Shown here: piece by piece, positions 12,276 through 24,710 of the stretch
Numbering within the stretch: the stretch's first letter is position 1
Layout of the letters: every line of letters starts with the position of its first letter
DNA from: Protopterus annectens
Lineage: Eukaryota > Chordata > Ceratodontiformes > Protopteridae
Direction: 5' to 3'
DNA length: 64,000 nt
Assembly (NCBI RefSeq): GCF_019279795.1
Contig: NC_056738.1
Location: forward strand, 406,695,245-406,759,244
The notes under the pieces: generated by a model
Told to the model about the DNA's origin: nothing
Databases searched by the model: none
Seen by the model: only the letters and a program-made list of their open reading frames with translations
Translations under genes and position numbers: made by a program

Positions 12276-13197
12276 GTATGTAACAGATATGTATTTACTG
12301 GCATGTAGTAGATGTTTTTGAAGAGTAATCCACATACTTTGAAACATCCATATGTGGCAGCAGTACGTATCTATGCACAGATGTCCAGCATAACTACTGC
12401 CATGGACAAATCAGTGTGTAGCTGTGTGCAGGGGGACATGACTGTGACATATGTAGCTCAGCATTAAATGTCAAACATCTGATCCATGTTATTTGTGTTC
12501 TGTACAGTAGTGTGGACAATGGCTGTTTGGGGGGAGTAGCGCAAACAGCTATATAAACATGGATGCGACAGAGTAACACATGCATGATAGTCATATTAAC
12601 GTGTAGCTTAGCATTGGCAACTGCTGTACCAGGCTAGTATGCTAATCTAGCATTTGTAGCTATATACACACCCTTTAATATTACTGTGTGCTCACATGTG
12701 ACACCTGTTCATGTTGCAGCAAGGCCCAACAGGTCAGCTGTGAGGTGCAGGGACTTACAACAGTGTGGACCTTGTGTGGGTATGGCACACACATATGGAG
12801 ATATATATATGTGTCAGATATATTAACATCTGTACATGTGCATAGAGCAAGGAACATACTGCAACTGTATGTGAAGGGTGGACATATATATGTTGGTGAA
12901 GGTTGTTATGTGCATATTTGTATGTAGATGGTAGTGTGTGGCAAACAAGACAGCATACAGTGCTGGTATATGACATGTGGTGGCTAAACACTGTGGATGT
13001 GATTTGTTAAGTTTGCAATGTTGCAGCCAGTGAGGCCTGCTAAAACTACATGGGCTGAGAACACCTTCAATGCATTTCTCACAAGACTGTGCAATATCAT
13101 TACATTACTGTATACCTCACATCCTTTGCATAATTGATATTCCCACCATGAAAGGTGGACTGTATATGTGCCTATATGTATATGTACACCAATGGAT

Positions 13198-13204
13198 GTG
13201 TATA

Positions 13205-13260
<56 letters not shown>
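13198..13260. repeat. Compound (TG)n-(TA)n-(GA)n microsatellite
   Basis: Three dinucleotide tracts in a row, directly abutting the next CR1 fragment. Confidence 0.9.
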
Positions 13261-13261
<1 letters not shown>

Positions 13262-13267
13262 TCATAT

Positions 13268-14112
13268 ATAGTGAGACAGATGCCTGGTGTCAAAGCCATG
13301 GCCTCAGGCTCAATGCCGAAAATTGCATTGCCATCCCTTATGGTAAAAACTCGGTACCCATTAACACCGAAAGTGTGATAAGAGACCTTGGGACACAGGT
13401 GGACAGTAGTCTCCCCTTTGATGATCACAATGCCACACTAGTCAAGAAACCTTTTTATGTGGCACACCTCATCACAAAAGGCTTCTCATCCAGGGAAAAA
13501 GAGGTCATTGTTCCCCTCTACTCATCACTCATAAGACCCATTATAGAGTACAATGCCCCTTTTGGTATGTACCTCACAAGACATCTACAACAACTGGAAA
13601 GGCCACAGACATACCTCACAAAGAGGATTACCTGCCTCAAACAGATGCCCTATGCAGACCATCTCACAAAATGGCAGCTTTACTCTGTCGCATATCGCCT
13701 ACCCAGAGGTGATCTCTGCCTAACATGCAAAGCTATGTCAAACCCAGAGCTGTTGGACATGCTCCGTGTAAAGAAATCCCAATCCCTCTGAGCTACACGC
13801 TGTAGGGACCTAAACCTTGTCACCACAATAAACAGAACATGCTGGAGGGATAGATTCCTATCTCAGAGACTTCCCATACTCTGGAACAAACTATCTATCT
13901 ATAGCAAACAAAGCTCCTCAGTAGCACTCTTCATGAATAATCTTAATGATTGGATGGGAGATAGGTAATACACCCCGGGGATCACCTCTGTGGCTCTGCT
14001 TGACAGGGGCACAGGAAATTAATTTCCTTGGGTGGCAAAGGCCAGTGTACCATTTGGCTAGGCTTATATAGGCCTTAGGGCCAATAGCTTAGTACCTACC
14101 TATGAATCTATA
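13268..14112 (+). mobile_element. CR1-clade LINE, 3' fragment
   Basis: A 5'-truncated CR1 piece starting within the reverse transcriptase near ETDAWCQSHGL and keeping the C-terminal part (13,375-13,791, with VIVPLYSSLIRPIIEYNAPFG). A stop in the SQSL region and degraded sequence follow. The 3' hairpin (GGCTAGGCTTATATAGGCC) and the octamer CCTATGAA are present. It sits in the proposed long first intron of the second Myb-like gene, in the same orientation. Confidence 0.9.
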
Positions 14113-15060
14113 CACACCCACATGTACTTGTTGTAATACATGCTATGTGAGGTTGACTGAGTGTGATGGTCAGTATGTTGGTGAATGTGTCAAAGTTGTG
14201 TATATGTGGGATAGCTTAGTGGGAAACTGTTTCTGACATGGTATTTTGTGTCCTAGCTTAGATCCCAGCAAAAGATGTGTATGCTATACCTAGGCAGAAA
14301 AAGCAGTATGGCATATGGTCTGGCATAGTCCCTTGGTGTTGACTGGGGTGTGTTATTGGAGGGTAAAGCAGTACATGTATGCCTATTGATTGGTACTGCT
14401 GGTGAATCCAACTCCTGTATGAACAGTAGTACTACCTGAAGCTGTAGGCCTAAACAGCACAGTATGTCCACATTGCTTGGAACCACTGTTTTGTGTGTTC
14501 CCTGTAGTCCTCACAGATTACATACCTCAGGCTTAAGGTTTTGTAAGTACTGACACACAGTACTGTATGGTACATACGTAAAGCTCATCTGGGTTGCCAT
14601 ACCTTTGTGTCTTGTAAGTATGTCTGATGTGAGTGTAGGTATGCCTGTAACATGCCTTCTGTCATATGTGTGTTACAGGATATAAATGCATATCTAGCAA
14701 CATGTATAGTCTAGTACAGCAGTATGCCACCCATATTCACGAATGTGCACATATATTAGGCAGGGGTTTGCCATCAACAAGTAGTGTGGTATAATAGTAA
14801 TACTGTAACTGGACTATACAATCATTGCGATGGAGGACATATTACGTTATGCATTAGCTTGATCTATACCTTCTGTGGCTAGGTGGTGCATTGTGTCGCA
14901 TACAGTGTGCCATGTACTGTTGTATAGTCTTACATAGTGATTTCACTTTGTTGCTGTGCAGAACATGGTGTAATATACAGGCAGTTGTGGGGTGAGTACT
15001 GATATGTGGTATTGAAAGTGTGTATCCTCTGACAGCTAATAGGTTGCTATATATGGCAGT
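14113..15060. other. No recognised feature; probably intronic
   Basis: Between the CR1 tail and the second Myb-like coding start. No open frame of note is seen. Confidence 0.35.
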
Positions 15061-15138
15061 TCAGTGATATCTGTACTGTATAATGTTGTGTGCCATATGA
15101 CTTGCTCAGACATATTGTTTCATTGTCTTCCAGGGATC

Positions 15139-16106
15139 ATGGCCCACTGTCGCAACCCAAGCTATAGTAGTGCTGAGGACGACATCATTACAAGCAGTCT
15201 GATCCAGCACTACAAAGTGCTATTCTCAAGAACCAGCCAGGACCAGCATGAGCGGACTGCACTGTGGCAAGATGTTGTCCGTAGGGTAAATGACATAGGC
15301 ATGCATAACCGGACATATGAGCAGGTACGCCATCACTGCAGTGATTTACTTAGACATGTCCGGCAGCGTGAGTCTGATGTCCGTAGACAACAGCTTGCTA
15401 CAGGTGGTGGGGTTACCATCCATCCCCCCCTCACCAGAGTGGAGAAGCTGCTCCTGAGCCTGATGGCTCCTGCCAACACCAGCAGCAGCAGACATGTATC
15501 GTCATGGAGGTTGGAGCCACCCAGCAAGTTCACATGGAGCGTGCAGATAACATGGCATATCTGTAGACTACTGTTACCTCTATTGGTAGATCATGCATAT
15601 GTGAGATGTGTACTGTGTAGTTAGAAGATATGGAGCCTGGTGTTGTGCAATACTGATCATTTGGAACATAATCTGTAGGCCTGTGAATGTAAACAGTTGT
15701 ACTACTGTAAGACTGCAAACCCACAGTAGCAATGCCACAGTTGTTGCCACTGACAAACTCTCTCATATCCTTGTAGGTTCCTCTGGTGTGACAGCAAGGC
15801 AGCAGACCCATGCTGGTGAGTGTGTTCTACATTTATTGTTGCAAATAAAATGTGCATGTCATAGGTAAGGTGTAGGCCATGTACACATGTAACACACTTA
15901 CGCATAATGCATGCTGTGCATGTTTGCTGTGAAAAGCCATGTGTAAAGCCATGTATACTGTTAGTAGCAAGGACTGCTACACTCGCACTGCATGCTGTTG
16001 AGCAACACACGTCCTGCATGCTGACATGTGTGATATGACTGTTTGGCTTGTGATACTGTACCCCACCATCAACTGCTATTGAGTATGTTCTGGATTGCTG
16101 GTGGTG

Positions 16107-16162
<56 letters not shown>

Positions 16163-17128
16163 TGCTTTAGTGAGGAGTGTATTTGTGTGCATGTGTGCAT
16201 GTGTTCATGTGTTCGTGTGTGCATGTGTTCATGTGTGTATGTGTTCATGTGTTGTGACATCATGTACAGGTCGTAAAGTGTGTTTCCTGTCTTCCTCTCA
16301 CAGGTGCTGAGGTTGGGCTGGTTCACTGTAGCAGGGAAACTGATGTCACTGACACAAATAGTGATAATAAGGATAGGTGTGTTGAGGCACAGGCATGTTT
16401 GCCAGGGTCTGTCGTTGGGCCACCAATCGACAGTACACACGTGTCCACCCCATGCATGCACACAGTCATACTGCCAATACATCCATCATCACCAATGCCC
16501 TTAGCTGAGGGACAGTGTACATTCAGCAATGGCCAGGACAGTGTGGTATCTATGGCACATGCATCTGGACACAGCAGCCATAGCCAGATGTCTGGAACGA
16601 CATAGGCAGATGTCCAGGGGTTCTCGTCAGAGCACTGCTGGTCATCATGCCCCTGGCAAATGTGCCACAGGTCTTACAACCTCACGCATGTTCCAGGCTG
16701 TCATGGAGGCACAGGCACATATGGAACGGTACACCAGACAGGGACTAAGGGCACAGAGGGCACATAACACCAATGTAATTGACAGTATCCATGACCTAGC
16801 AGGTGCCATCTGTAATTACACTGAGGTCACTGATAGACGTTGGGGTGAGACATTAGATGTCCTCTGCAATGTCATGTCCATGTGTCAGGACAGTGCGGGA
16901 CGGTTGAGACGTTGATGTGGATGTATGCCAGTAACATCAGCAGCTGGCAGTCGCCGTGGATGTCCATCAAGTCACAGCTGCTCCCGTAGTGCCACTACCA
17001 GCCCCAGCAATGTTGGGGGTGGGCTGCAGGGACCTGGATCCAGTGTACATATGTCTACCTCTGAGGATAGTACCCAGTCTGGCTTAGTACCTGATACTGT
17101 CTGTAGCCCATTGAAGGCGAATAGCTGA
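15139..17128 (+). pseudogene. Second Myb/SANT-like Harbinger protein gene, probably damaged
   Basis: Exons proposed: 15,139-15,403 (donor ACAG|GTGGTG), 15,777-15,815 (acceptor CCTTGTAG, donor G|GTGAGT) and 16,304 onward (acceptor CCTCTCACAG). All joins are phase 1, as in the first Myb-like gene, and give 201 residues to a stop at 16,605. Exon 1 holds the Myb/SANT-like domain (SSAEDDIITSSLIQHY ... RTYEQVRHHCSDLLRH). In the next frame a coding-like stretch runs on (MFQAVMEAQAHMERYTRQG..., to a TGA at 16,913) and then in frame to 17,128. A one-base shift near 16.6 kb and one TGA would therefore have cut a longer protein. Alternatively the 201-residue form is complete. A polyadenylation signal lies at 17,146. 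Confidence 0.6.
16115..16161. repeat. (TG)n microsatellite
   Basis: TG dinucleotide tract in the second intron of the second Myb-like gene, followed by a looser GTGTGCATGTGTTCAT-type repeat to about 16,255. Confidence 0.93.
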
Positions 17129-17145
17129 GGTACCAGGACAGAAGG

Positions 17146-17151
17146 AATAAA
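17146..17151 (+). terminator. AATAAA polyadenylation signal
   Basis: AATAAA lies 18 bp after the last in-frame stop of the second Myb-like gene region (17,128). Confidence 0.5.
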
Positions 17152-17473
17152 ATGGATATCTACTACTACTACTCTTGTGTCTTCCTCTGAATCTGTTGGT
17201 GTATTGCAGTTTCCAAGTATTGAAGTTTGTCTTTACTAGTGTTCGAAACTGTCTGTAGCACCCCTGCCAGGCACAGGTACCGCATCCATGGCCAGAGATG
17301 GTGATCTGTAAAGCCTGGCAGGTACAGTCTGTGGCTGTCCCACAAATCCCCGTATATGGCAGTCACATGGTGGAACTGTGTGCATGCAGACACACACACA
17401 TAAACCAGACACCTAGGGCTAACACATACCCGCACACATTACATCCACATTGGCCCATACCAGTACTCTTGGC

Positions 17474-17479
<6 letters not shown>

Positions 17480-17552
<73 letters not shown>
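17480..17552. repeat. (CA)n microsatellite
   Basis: A nearly perfect CA tract of about 72 bp. Histidine/threonine and cysteine/valine open frames here are repeat artefacts. Confidence 0.95.
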
Positions 17553-17556
<4 letters not shown>

Positions 17557-18282
17557 TGTTGATTGTATGGCTCAATGTAGGCCTCTGGCAAACCAACAAC
17601 ACACCCTGTGCATATGATGAAACCTGTGCCACCTCCTGTCATCTCTAACATTGATACAGGAACAGGCTAACATGATGCTGATGCGCAGGGTGACTTTATA
17701 GCAGTATAGCAATGTTAGCATGTTGTCAGCAGTAAAGTGTAATGATATCCTTGAAGGTATAGCTGACCAGGCATGATGCATTAAAGCTATGATTGTCAAT
17801 GTAGTATTGTTTACACCAGTGTTAATTCCAATAGTGTATTGTCCACCCATGTGCCACTTGGCTGATGTGTGTAGTATTGGCAGTATGTGTTAGGGAGTGG
17901 ACATTACGTGTCGGATGTGTGCAGCACAGATTTGCAGGTGTACATTTGTGAACATGGTGGAGGGGCACTGTCTGCATGTATGTGCATAGTGGACACATGG
18001 GAAGGGTGACATGCCCTGTATTACACAGTGTTAACACTTCATAGTTTCTATTGGTGGCCAGTATGCATTGTACTACACACATTTTGGGACTTGTGTACAC
18101 ATGTGTATGACATGGTTTGACACTGTGCTGTGGGTGATACTGTTACTATCTGTCATTGGTTTGCATTCTGGTAGTATACATAACCTCAACAGCCTGACCA
18201 TAAACAATCGTTAGATGATGTCTTGACAATTGACACACAGATGTAGGACAAGCAGTAACATTTGGATCCTTCAGGTACTATA
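17553..18282. other. No recognised feature
   Basis: Spacer between the (CA)n tract and an old CR1 fragment. No supported gene. Confidence 0.35.
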
Positions 18283-18900
18283 CTAGGCCAGTAACCAGTG
18301 GTATTCACCTGCACCCATTCCTGGCACCACTCCTCTTTGGCATATAGCTCTCTTAGGTACAAGCAAACACAGTAGGGATATGTCCGTCCACGTCTGGAAA
18401 TGCATACTGTGGCCTATAATGCATTCTGCAGATGACACACACATCCTCCACAAGGGTATCATACAGACAGATACCTGTTGTCAAACCCATGCTGTAAAGC
18501 TATAAGCCAACTAAAGCATAGTCATCCACTTTTACAACACATAGTATACCCACAGTACCACATAGGTAATAGCCTCCAACATGTTGAACAGGTACCAATG
18601 TGTACATACAACCAAGTGTTACGTCATCTCTCCTTTGGTAATCACATTTCCAAAGGTATTTTGAAATCCCTCAGTGGATCACATAAGCAATAAGGGGTCT
18701 GCATGCATATCCACAAAGGTTGTTGTACACCTATAATGAATAGCCATCATTGATAGACTTTGCTACATTTGAACAGGTCTGAAATATACCTCAGGCATAA
18801 ATGCTCGCTCACACTATTCAATAGAAACCGTAATGAGTGTGTGTGACACGGATGACCTAGGCCAGGGATCACTGCAGTGGCTGGGGTTGTCACAAGCATA
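18283..18900 (+). mobile_element. Old, strongly diverged CR1 fragment
   Basis: Nucleotide similarity to the CR1 reverse transcriptase region is visible (CTCCTCTTTGGCATATAG, TCTCCTTTGGTAATCACATT, GGGATCACTGCAGTGGCT) with many indels. No frame survives. It is older than the neighbouring CR1 copies. Confidence 0.6.
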
Positions 18901-19140
18901 CAGATGTGACCTAAGGTCGGGAAAGCGGCAGCACACTCTGGCAAAGATAACAGATGTGTTCATGGAGAAAGCAGGGTTCCCACCTATGAAATAATTGAGG
19001 TCACATGTACGTATATGTATTTGCCACACAGCTACCTGACATGTGCAATGCACATACTGTTGTCATTGTGATATGTCATACAGTAGTAAAAGCAAACCTC
19101 ACAACACATTGACCAACAGTGTCACTCACACACACAAAAT

Positions 19141-19740
19141 GCAGGATTCAAACCCCTGCCTAACTATTTTATGATACTAGAGCAGTACACATTAACACGA
19201 CGTGCTATACACATTACTGGGAGGTCTCCTTTCCACAGGTATATTTGTAGGATGGTGACATCATTAGACTTGACAAAGATAAGTATACCACTTTTAATGT
19301 GTTGTAGTAGTCTCCAAAAAGGTTGCTCCTCTCCAAGGAGATACACAAACACACACACTCATACAGTTGTCAAGTGCAGGATTCAAACCCCTACCTAACT
19401 ACTTTATGATACTAAAGCAGTACGCATTTACATGATGCGCTATACACATTACTGGGAGTTCTCCTTTCCACAGGCATATTTGTAGGATGGTGACATCATC
19501 AGACTTGACAAAGATGAGTATACCACTTTTGAGGTGTTTCAGTAGTCTTCAAAAAGGTTGCTCCTCTCCAAGGAGACACAAACACTCTCATACAGTTGTC
19601 AAGTGCAGGACTCAAACCCCTACCTAACTACTTTATGACACTAGAGGAGTGCACATTAACACTACGCACTATACACATTACTGGGAGTTCTCTTTTCCAC
19701 ATGTATATTTGTAGGATGGTGACACCATCAGACTAGACAA
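19141..19740 (-). repeat. Tandem repeat, about 230-235-bp unit with tRNA-like promoter, 2.6 copies
   Basis: Units start at 19,141, 19,376 and 19,605; the third is partial. On the minus strand each has a good B box (GGTTTGAATCC, GGGTTTGAATCC-like) and a plausible A box (TAGCACGTCGTG, TAGCGCATCATG). Each unit then looks like a tRNA-derived head with a short body. It may be a SINE amplified in tandem. It abuts the first CR1 piece of the 19.75-24.7 kb stack. Confidence 0.75.
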
Positions 19741-19751
19741 CGTGGGTTACA

Positions 19752-21843
19752 TTAGGTGGGCTACATAGAAGGAATTTCTAAACACTTTGGCAATGTGATC
19801 ATCAAAGGAGAGTTTACTATCTACCTGGGTCCACAGGGCCATAATTACATTCTTCGCACATACTGGATTACCACCTATGTGGTAATTTGTGTGCACTTTG
19901 TTTTATCCAAAGGGGATGACTATGCATTCTTTGGCATTCTGCTTGAGGGCATTGTTTTGACACCAGGTATCTGTCTCTGTACGACCCTTCTGGAGGATGT
20001 CTGTGTTAGCCATGGAGTTGATTATGGACCACAGTTAGCAGTCATCTGCAAACTTGTTCAGCCATACTCCTCCCATGCTTGCCTGTACCTCTGAGCAGTA
20101 TCTACTGAACAGGTGGGGTCCCAGGACCAAGACCTGTGGGATGCCATTTGTGACTGGTTTAGAGTCGGACATGGCACCTGCAACTCTGAACATGTGTGTT
20201 TGATCTGTGAGCCAGTTGGCCACTCATCCTGTGGCATAGCTGTTAATGTTCAAGCTGGTAAGCTTGTCCATGATGCCAGAGTGGGGAATGGTGTCAAAAG
20301 GCCTTAGTGAGGTCCATGTGGGCTGTGTGGACTACTTTCACCTCCATCTATGTCCTTGGTAACTGTTTCAAAGAAGTCAACTAGGTTTAGGAGGCAGGAT
20401 CTGCCTTTAACAAAGCTAAGTTGGGTAAAGTCCAGTGTCTGGAGGTTCCCAATGTCTCTGTTTATGGGTTCCATGATAATTTGCTCCATAGCTTTGCAGA
20501 CCAGGCTGAGTAGGCCTATAGGGCAATAGTTTCCAGGTTCTGTTGTGGCACCCCCTTTGTGGAGCTGGATGACTGTTGCTGTATGCCATTCTTTGGGTAC
20601 ATAGCCTGTGGTAAGGTTGAGTCTGGACAGTGAATGTAGGTGAGGGTGTAGTTCCGTTTGGGGCTGATGTAAGATGCAGCCTAGGACACCATCCAGTCCC
20701 ATTGATGCTGTGTTCTTAGCTTTGGAGAGGGCTGTTTTTACCTGCATGTCCATGAAGTCTGGGGCTCTGCATTCTTCTGGGATGGACACAGGCCCTTTTG
20801 GGGGTGATGGGGGGATTGCACTGACCTTGTCTGCCAGGATGTGGGCAATGTCAGTTGGTTTACTGTATTTTTTGCCATTTTGCAGTAGCTGACAGCATAT
20901 TTGAGAGTTGCCACCTAAATGTTTGGTATAGCTAACGAAGGCTTTGTGGTTGTTATTCTTACATTCCTTGGCAATTTGTCTTTAGAAACTGGCCTTGGAT
21001 TATTTTATGAGCGATCATTGTTTCTTCCTAATAATGATCAGTGATGCCTTTCCTTTTGTGAAATTTGCTCTATCATGTGTTCATTTCCTCCTTCTGTTGT
21101 ATAGCTTATTTATGGGCAACGACCACCAGATTGGTTTCTTATTTTTGGAGGAGTGTGTCTTGGTTTTATTTGGGATGTCTCGATCCATGCATCCCAGTAG
21201 ATGCTCATAGAATGCACTTGTAAATGATTCGGCAGATTGTACAGCATTATCCTATAGCAAGGGGGCTTTGGAACTTTCCACTTTGGTCTTGGGAAGTGTG
21301 CAGTTTGCTTTTGAAAATGTCTTCACAGTGGTTTCCTTGACTGGGGGTGGGTGGGATGTGGATGTCCAGTGTGATTACTTTATGATCTGATATTACCAGT
21401 GAGGGGTTTATCTATGTTGTGGAACACTGGTACCCCATGTTGGTGATGATCAGGTCCAGTATGTTGTCACCTCTAGTGGGCATGGTGACCAGCTGTTCCA
21501 GGGCGTTTGAATTTTTAAACTCTAGGAAACATTGGGCAAAGGACATTGTACATGAGTAATTCTCCCACTCAATGTTTGGGTAGTTGTAATCTCCTCATAT
21601 AATGGTGTTTGGTAGAACCTTTATATTTTCCACTGTTCTCAGGAATACTGAGTGAGGTTCCTGAGACAAGGTAGGTGATCTGTAGCAGGCTACAATCTGA
21701 TAAGCAGCTTTGCCCAATGTTAGTTGCACTTGCATGGTCTCCAAGGCCTTATGCTGTGCCACTAACCTAAAGGTGTGGGTATCCATAAGGTAAATGTATA
21801 CACCCCTTCCTTTTGTATTTCACTCTGGGTTTTGGGGCCGAAG
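19752..21843 (-). mobile_element. CR1 LINE, internal fragment without 3' end
   Basis: Minus-strand CR1 sequence from the endonuclease (21,595-21,786, LVAQHKALETMQVQLTLGK) to the C-terminal part of ORF2 near FYVAH. Reverse transcriptase blocks include 20,304-20,789 (HKGGATTEPGNYCPI, FVKGRSCLLNLVDFFETV) and 20,035-20,223. The 3' UTR hairpin and tail are missing. It is broken by several stops and shifts. It joins the next CR1 piece directly at about 21,843. Confidence 0.9.
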
Positions 21844-23340
21844 ATCAGAGGGATTGTGAGTGTTTTACGTGGAGCATGTTCAACAGCTCTGTGTTTGACA
21901 TAGCTTTGTATGTTAGGCATGGATCACCTCTGAGTAGGCGATATGCAAGAGAGTACAGCTGGAGCATTTTGAGACGGTCTGTGTATGGCATGTATTTCAG
22001 GCCACTAATGCTCTTTGTGAGGTATTTCTGCAGGCTTACCAGTTGTTGTAGATGTCTTGTGAGGTACATAGCAAAAGGGGCATTGTACTCTATTATGGAT
22101 CTAGTGAGTGATGAGTAGAGGGGAACAATGTCCTCTTCTATGCGTGAGACACCTTTTGTGATGAGGTGTTCCACGTAGAAGGATTTCCTGACTACTGTAG
22201 AGATGTGATTATCACAGGTGTGTCCACTGTCCATCTGTGACCCAAGGTCTCTTATCACACTTTCAGTGTTAGGTATACTACCGCATATGTTGTAGTTCAT
22301 GGCTACAGAGTTTCTACCAAAGGGGATGACAATGCACTATTTGGCATTGAGCTTGAGGCCATGGCTTTGACACCGGCATCTGTCTCAGTGAGGCCCTTTT
22401 GTAGGATGTCCACATCTTTAGTATTTACAATTATGGCTCCTAGTTTGAAGTCATCTGGAAACTTCATTAGCCACAGACCTTCCATGTTAAAGTTTACTTC
22501 AGGGAAGAAGATACAAAACAGGACAGGACCCAGGACTGAACCCTGTGGTACTGCACTCATCACTGGTCCAAAGTCATACTTGGAGTCTGCTACTTTCACA
22601 GTGTGTGTTCTGTCAATGAGCCAGTTGGCAGCCCATCTTGTGACATAGCAAGTTATACCTAGTTTAGTGGGTTTATCTATAATTCCAGAGTGGGGATGGT
22701 GTTGAAAGCAGTGGCAAGATCTACATAGGCTGTGCAAACCATCTTACCCTTGTCTATGGTTCTGGTGACTGCTTCAATGACGTCTATCAGGTTTAGGAGA
22801 CATGATCTGCATTTTACAATCCCAACATGGTTGTGGTCCAGAGTTTGGAGATTACCAATGTCTTTTTTTATAAGTTGTATGATGATACATTCCATGGCCT
22901 TGCAGAGCAGGCTCATCAGGCTAATGGGGTGCTAGTTGGGGTCCATGGTGTCTCCACCCTTGTGTAGAGGGATAACTGTCGCTGTGCACCATTCAACAGG
23001 CACAACGTCTGAGGTGAGGCTATGACTGAACATGGTACGTCGGTGTGGTGCCTGTTCGTTCTGTAGTTTGTGTAGAACACAGCCTGGGAAGTTATCTGGT
23101 CCCATGGATGCCGTGTTCCTGGCTTTGGAGAGTGTTTTTTTTACATGTGCAGCCGTGATAACAGCAACTTTGCAGTCTTCCGTTATAGAGATGTGCTCTT
23201 TCATGGGTGAGAGGGGTTAAAGTTAGCACTGATCCTATCTGCCAGGATGTTGGCAATATCAGTTGGGTCTGCATATTTAGTGCCATTGAGCTGTAATTCA
23301 GAGCAGATCTGAGTGTTGCCATGACATGGACCTGTCTGTT
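21844..23340 (-). mobile_element. CR1 LINE, second stacked fragment
   Basis: Minus-strand CR1 ORF2 from the start of the reverse transcriptase (ADPTDIANILADRISANF, 23,201-23,300) to the C-terminal SQSL motif at 21,845. Motifs include TMDP near 22,932, GIVKCRSCLLNLIDVIEAV (22,677-22,916), SAVPQGSVLGPVLF (22,303-22,737) and RDLGSQMDSG (21,845-22,300). It has no 3' UTR and several frame breaks. Confidence 0.9.
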
Positions 23341-24710
23341 GGGCATAGATCTTCCGAGTAGACAATATGCAACAGAGTACAGATTGTGTTAAATTCAGTC
23401 TTGTTGCATGGGGCAACTGTTTGAGGCCAGTAATCCTATTGTTGAGGTACTTCAGTGGTCTTTCCAGCTGCTGAAGGTGCCTAGTCAGATTAATCGCAAG
23501 TGTGTTGTGGTACTCTCTGATGGGTCTGATGACTGATGAGTAGAGGGAACCTCCTGTGACCTGCATGCAAAGACCTTGGCAGTTTGTGGGAACACATAAC
23601 ATGATTTTCTGACCACTTTGTGAATGTGTTTCTGGAAGTAGAGATGACTATCCACGTGTCCATAGATCCCTTATTATCACCTCCATATTTAGGGTGTTGG
23701 CACCTATGTGGTATTTGTATGACTGTAGCTCGAGGCCATAAGTTTGACACCACGTCTGTCTGACTGCGACCCTTTTTAAGGATGTCTCTGTTGTCCCAAA
23801 CATCGATTATGACAACGTTTTTTGCAGTCATCCACAAACTTTGCTAAACATAGCCCTCATGTGTTTGACTGTATTTCTGAAAAGTATACACCAGACAGGA
23901 GGGGTCCCAGGACTGAGCCATGGGGGACAGCAGTTGTTACCAGCTTGAACAGGAGACCATAATTCTTACCTTGTGTAATCTATCAGTGCCCCAGTTGGCA
24001 ATCCATCAGATGACATACATATTTATGCACAGGTTGTTGATTTTGTGGATACGACATGTGCCTGGGATGTTGGAAAAATGGCTTTTCAAGGTCTATGTGG
24101 GATGTGTGTAGCTCATTTCATTGATGTATGTCCTGGGTGACTGCCTTGAAAACAGTCTAGCAGGTTTGGGAATCATGATCTGCCCCTGACCAAACCAAAA
24201 TTGGTAGGGTTGGGTGTTTGTAGGCTCCCAATAGCTCTGTTTATGAGTTCCATCATGATGGACTCCATGGCCTTGCAGATTAGGCTTAATTGGCTTATAC
24301 GACAATAGTTCCCATGGTCTGTTGTGCACCAACACTTGTGGAGTGTGCCAAACGTTGCTGTAATGCATTCAACAGTTTCATATCCTATACAGAGGGTGAG
24401 TCTCAATAGACTGCTCAGGTGCAGGGTATGTTTATTTTGGAGTTCACATATGACACAGCTAATGAAACCACGTCATCCCATAGACGCCATGTTTTTAGGT
24501 TTGGAAAGTGCTGTTTAACCATTGTATATGCAATTTCTGAGTTTTCACAATCTCCAGGTATGATAATGGGCCCTTTTGTCAGTGAGAGGGGGGTAAATAT
24601 GTATGAACCTGTCTGACAAGATGTTGGCAATGTCAGTCGTGTACATGTATTCATTTACAGTTTGCACTGACTCAGAACATATATGAGTTTATATTGATAT
24701 TTCTGACATA
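23341..24710 (-). mobile_element. CR1 LINE, third stacked fragment, older
   Basis: Minus-strand CR1 sequence, more degraded than its neighbours. The C-terminal part reads SSVIRPIREYHNTLAINLTR (23,201-23,602) and the reverse transcriptase part FGTLHKCWCTTDHGNYCRI (24,173-24,406). It starts near 24,700 and ends within ORF2, fused directly to the second piece at about 23,341. No tail is present. Confidence 0.8.

Noticed and set aside
16043-16482. Cys/Val and His/Thr open frames
   Set aside because: They are produced by the (TG)n tract in an intron.
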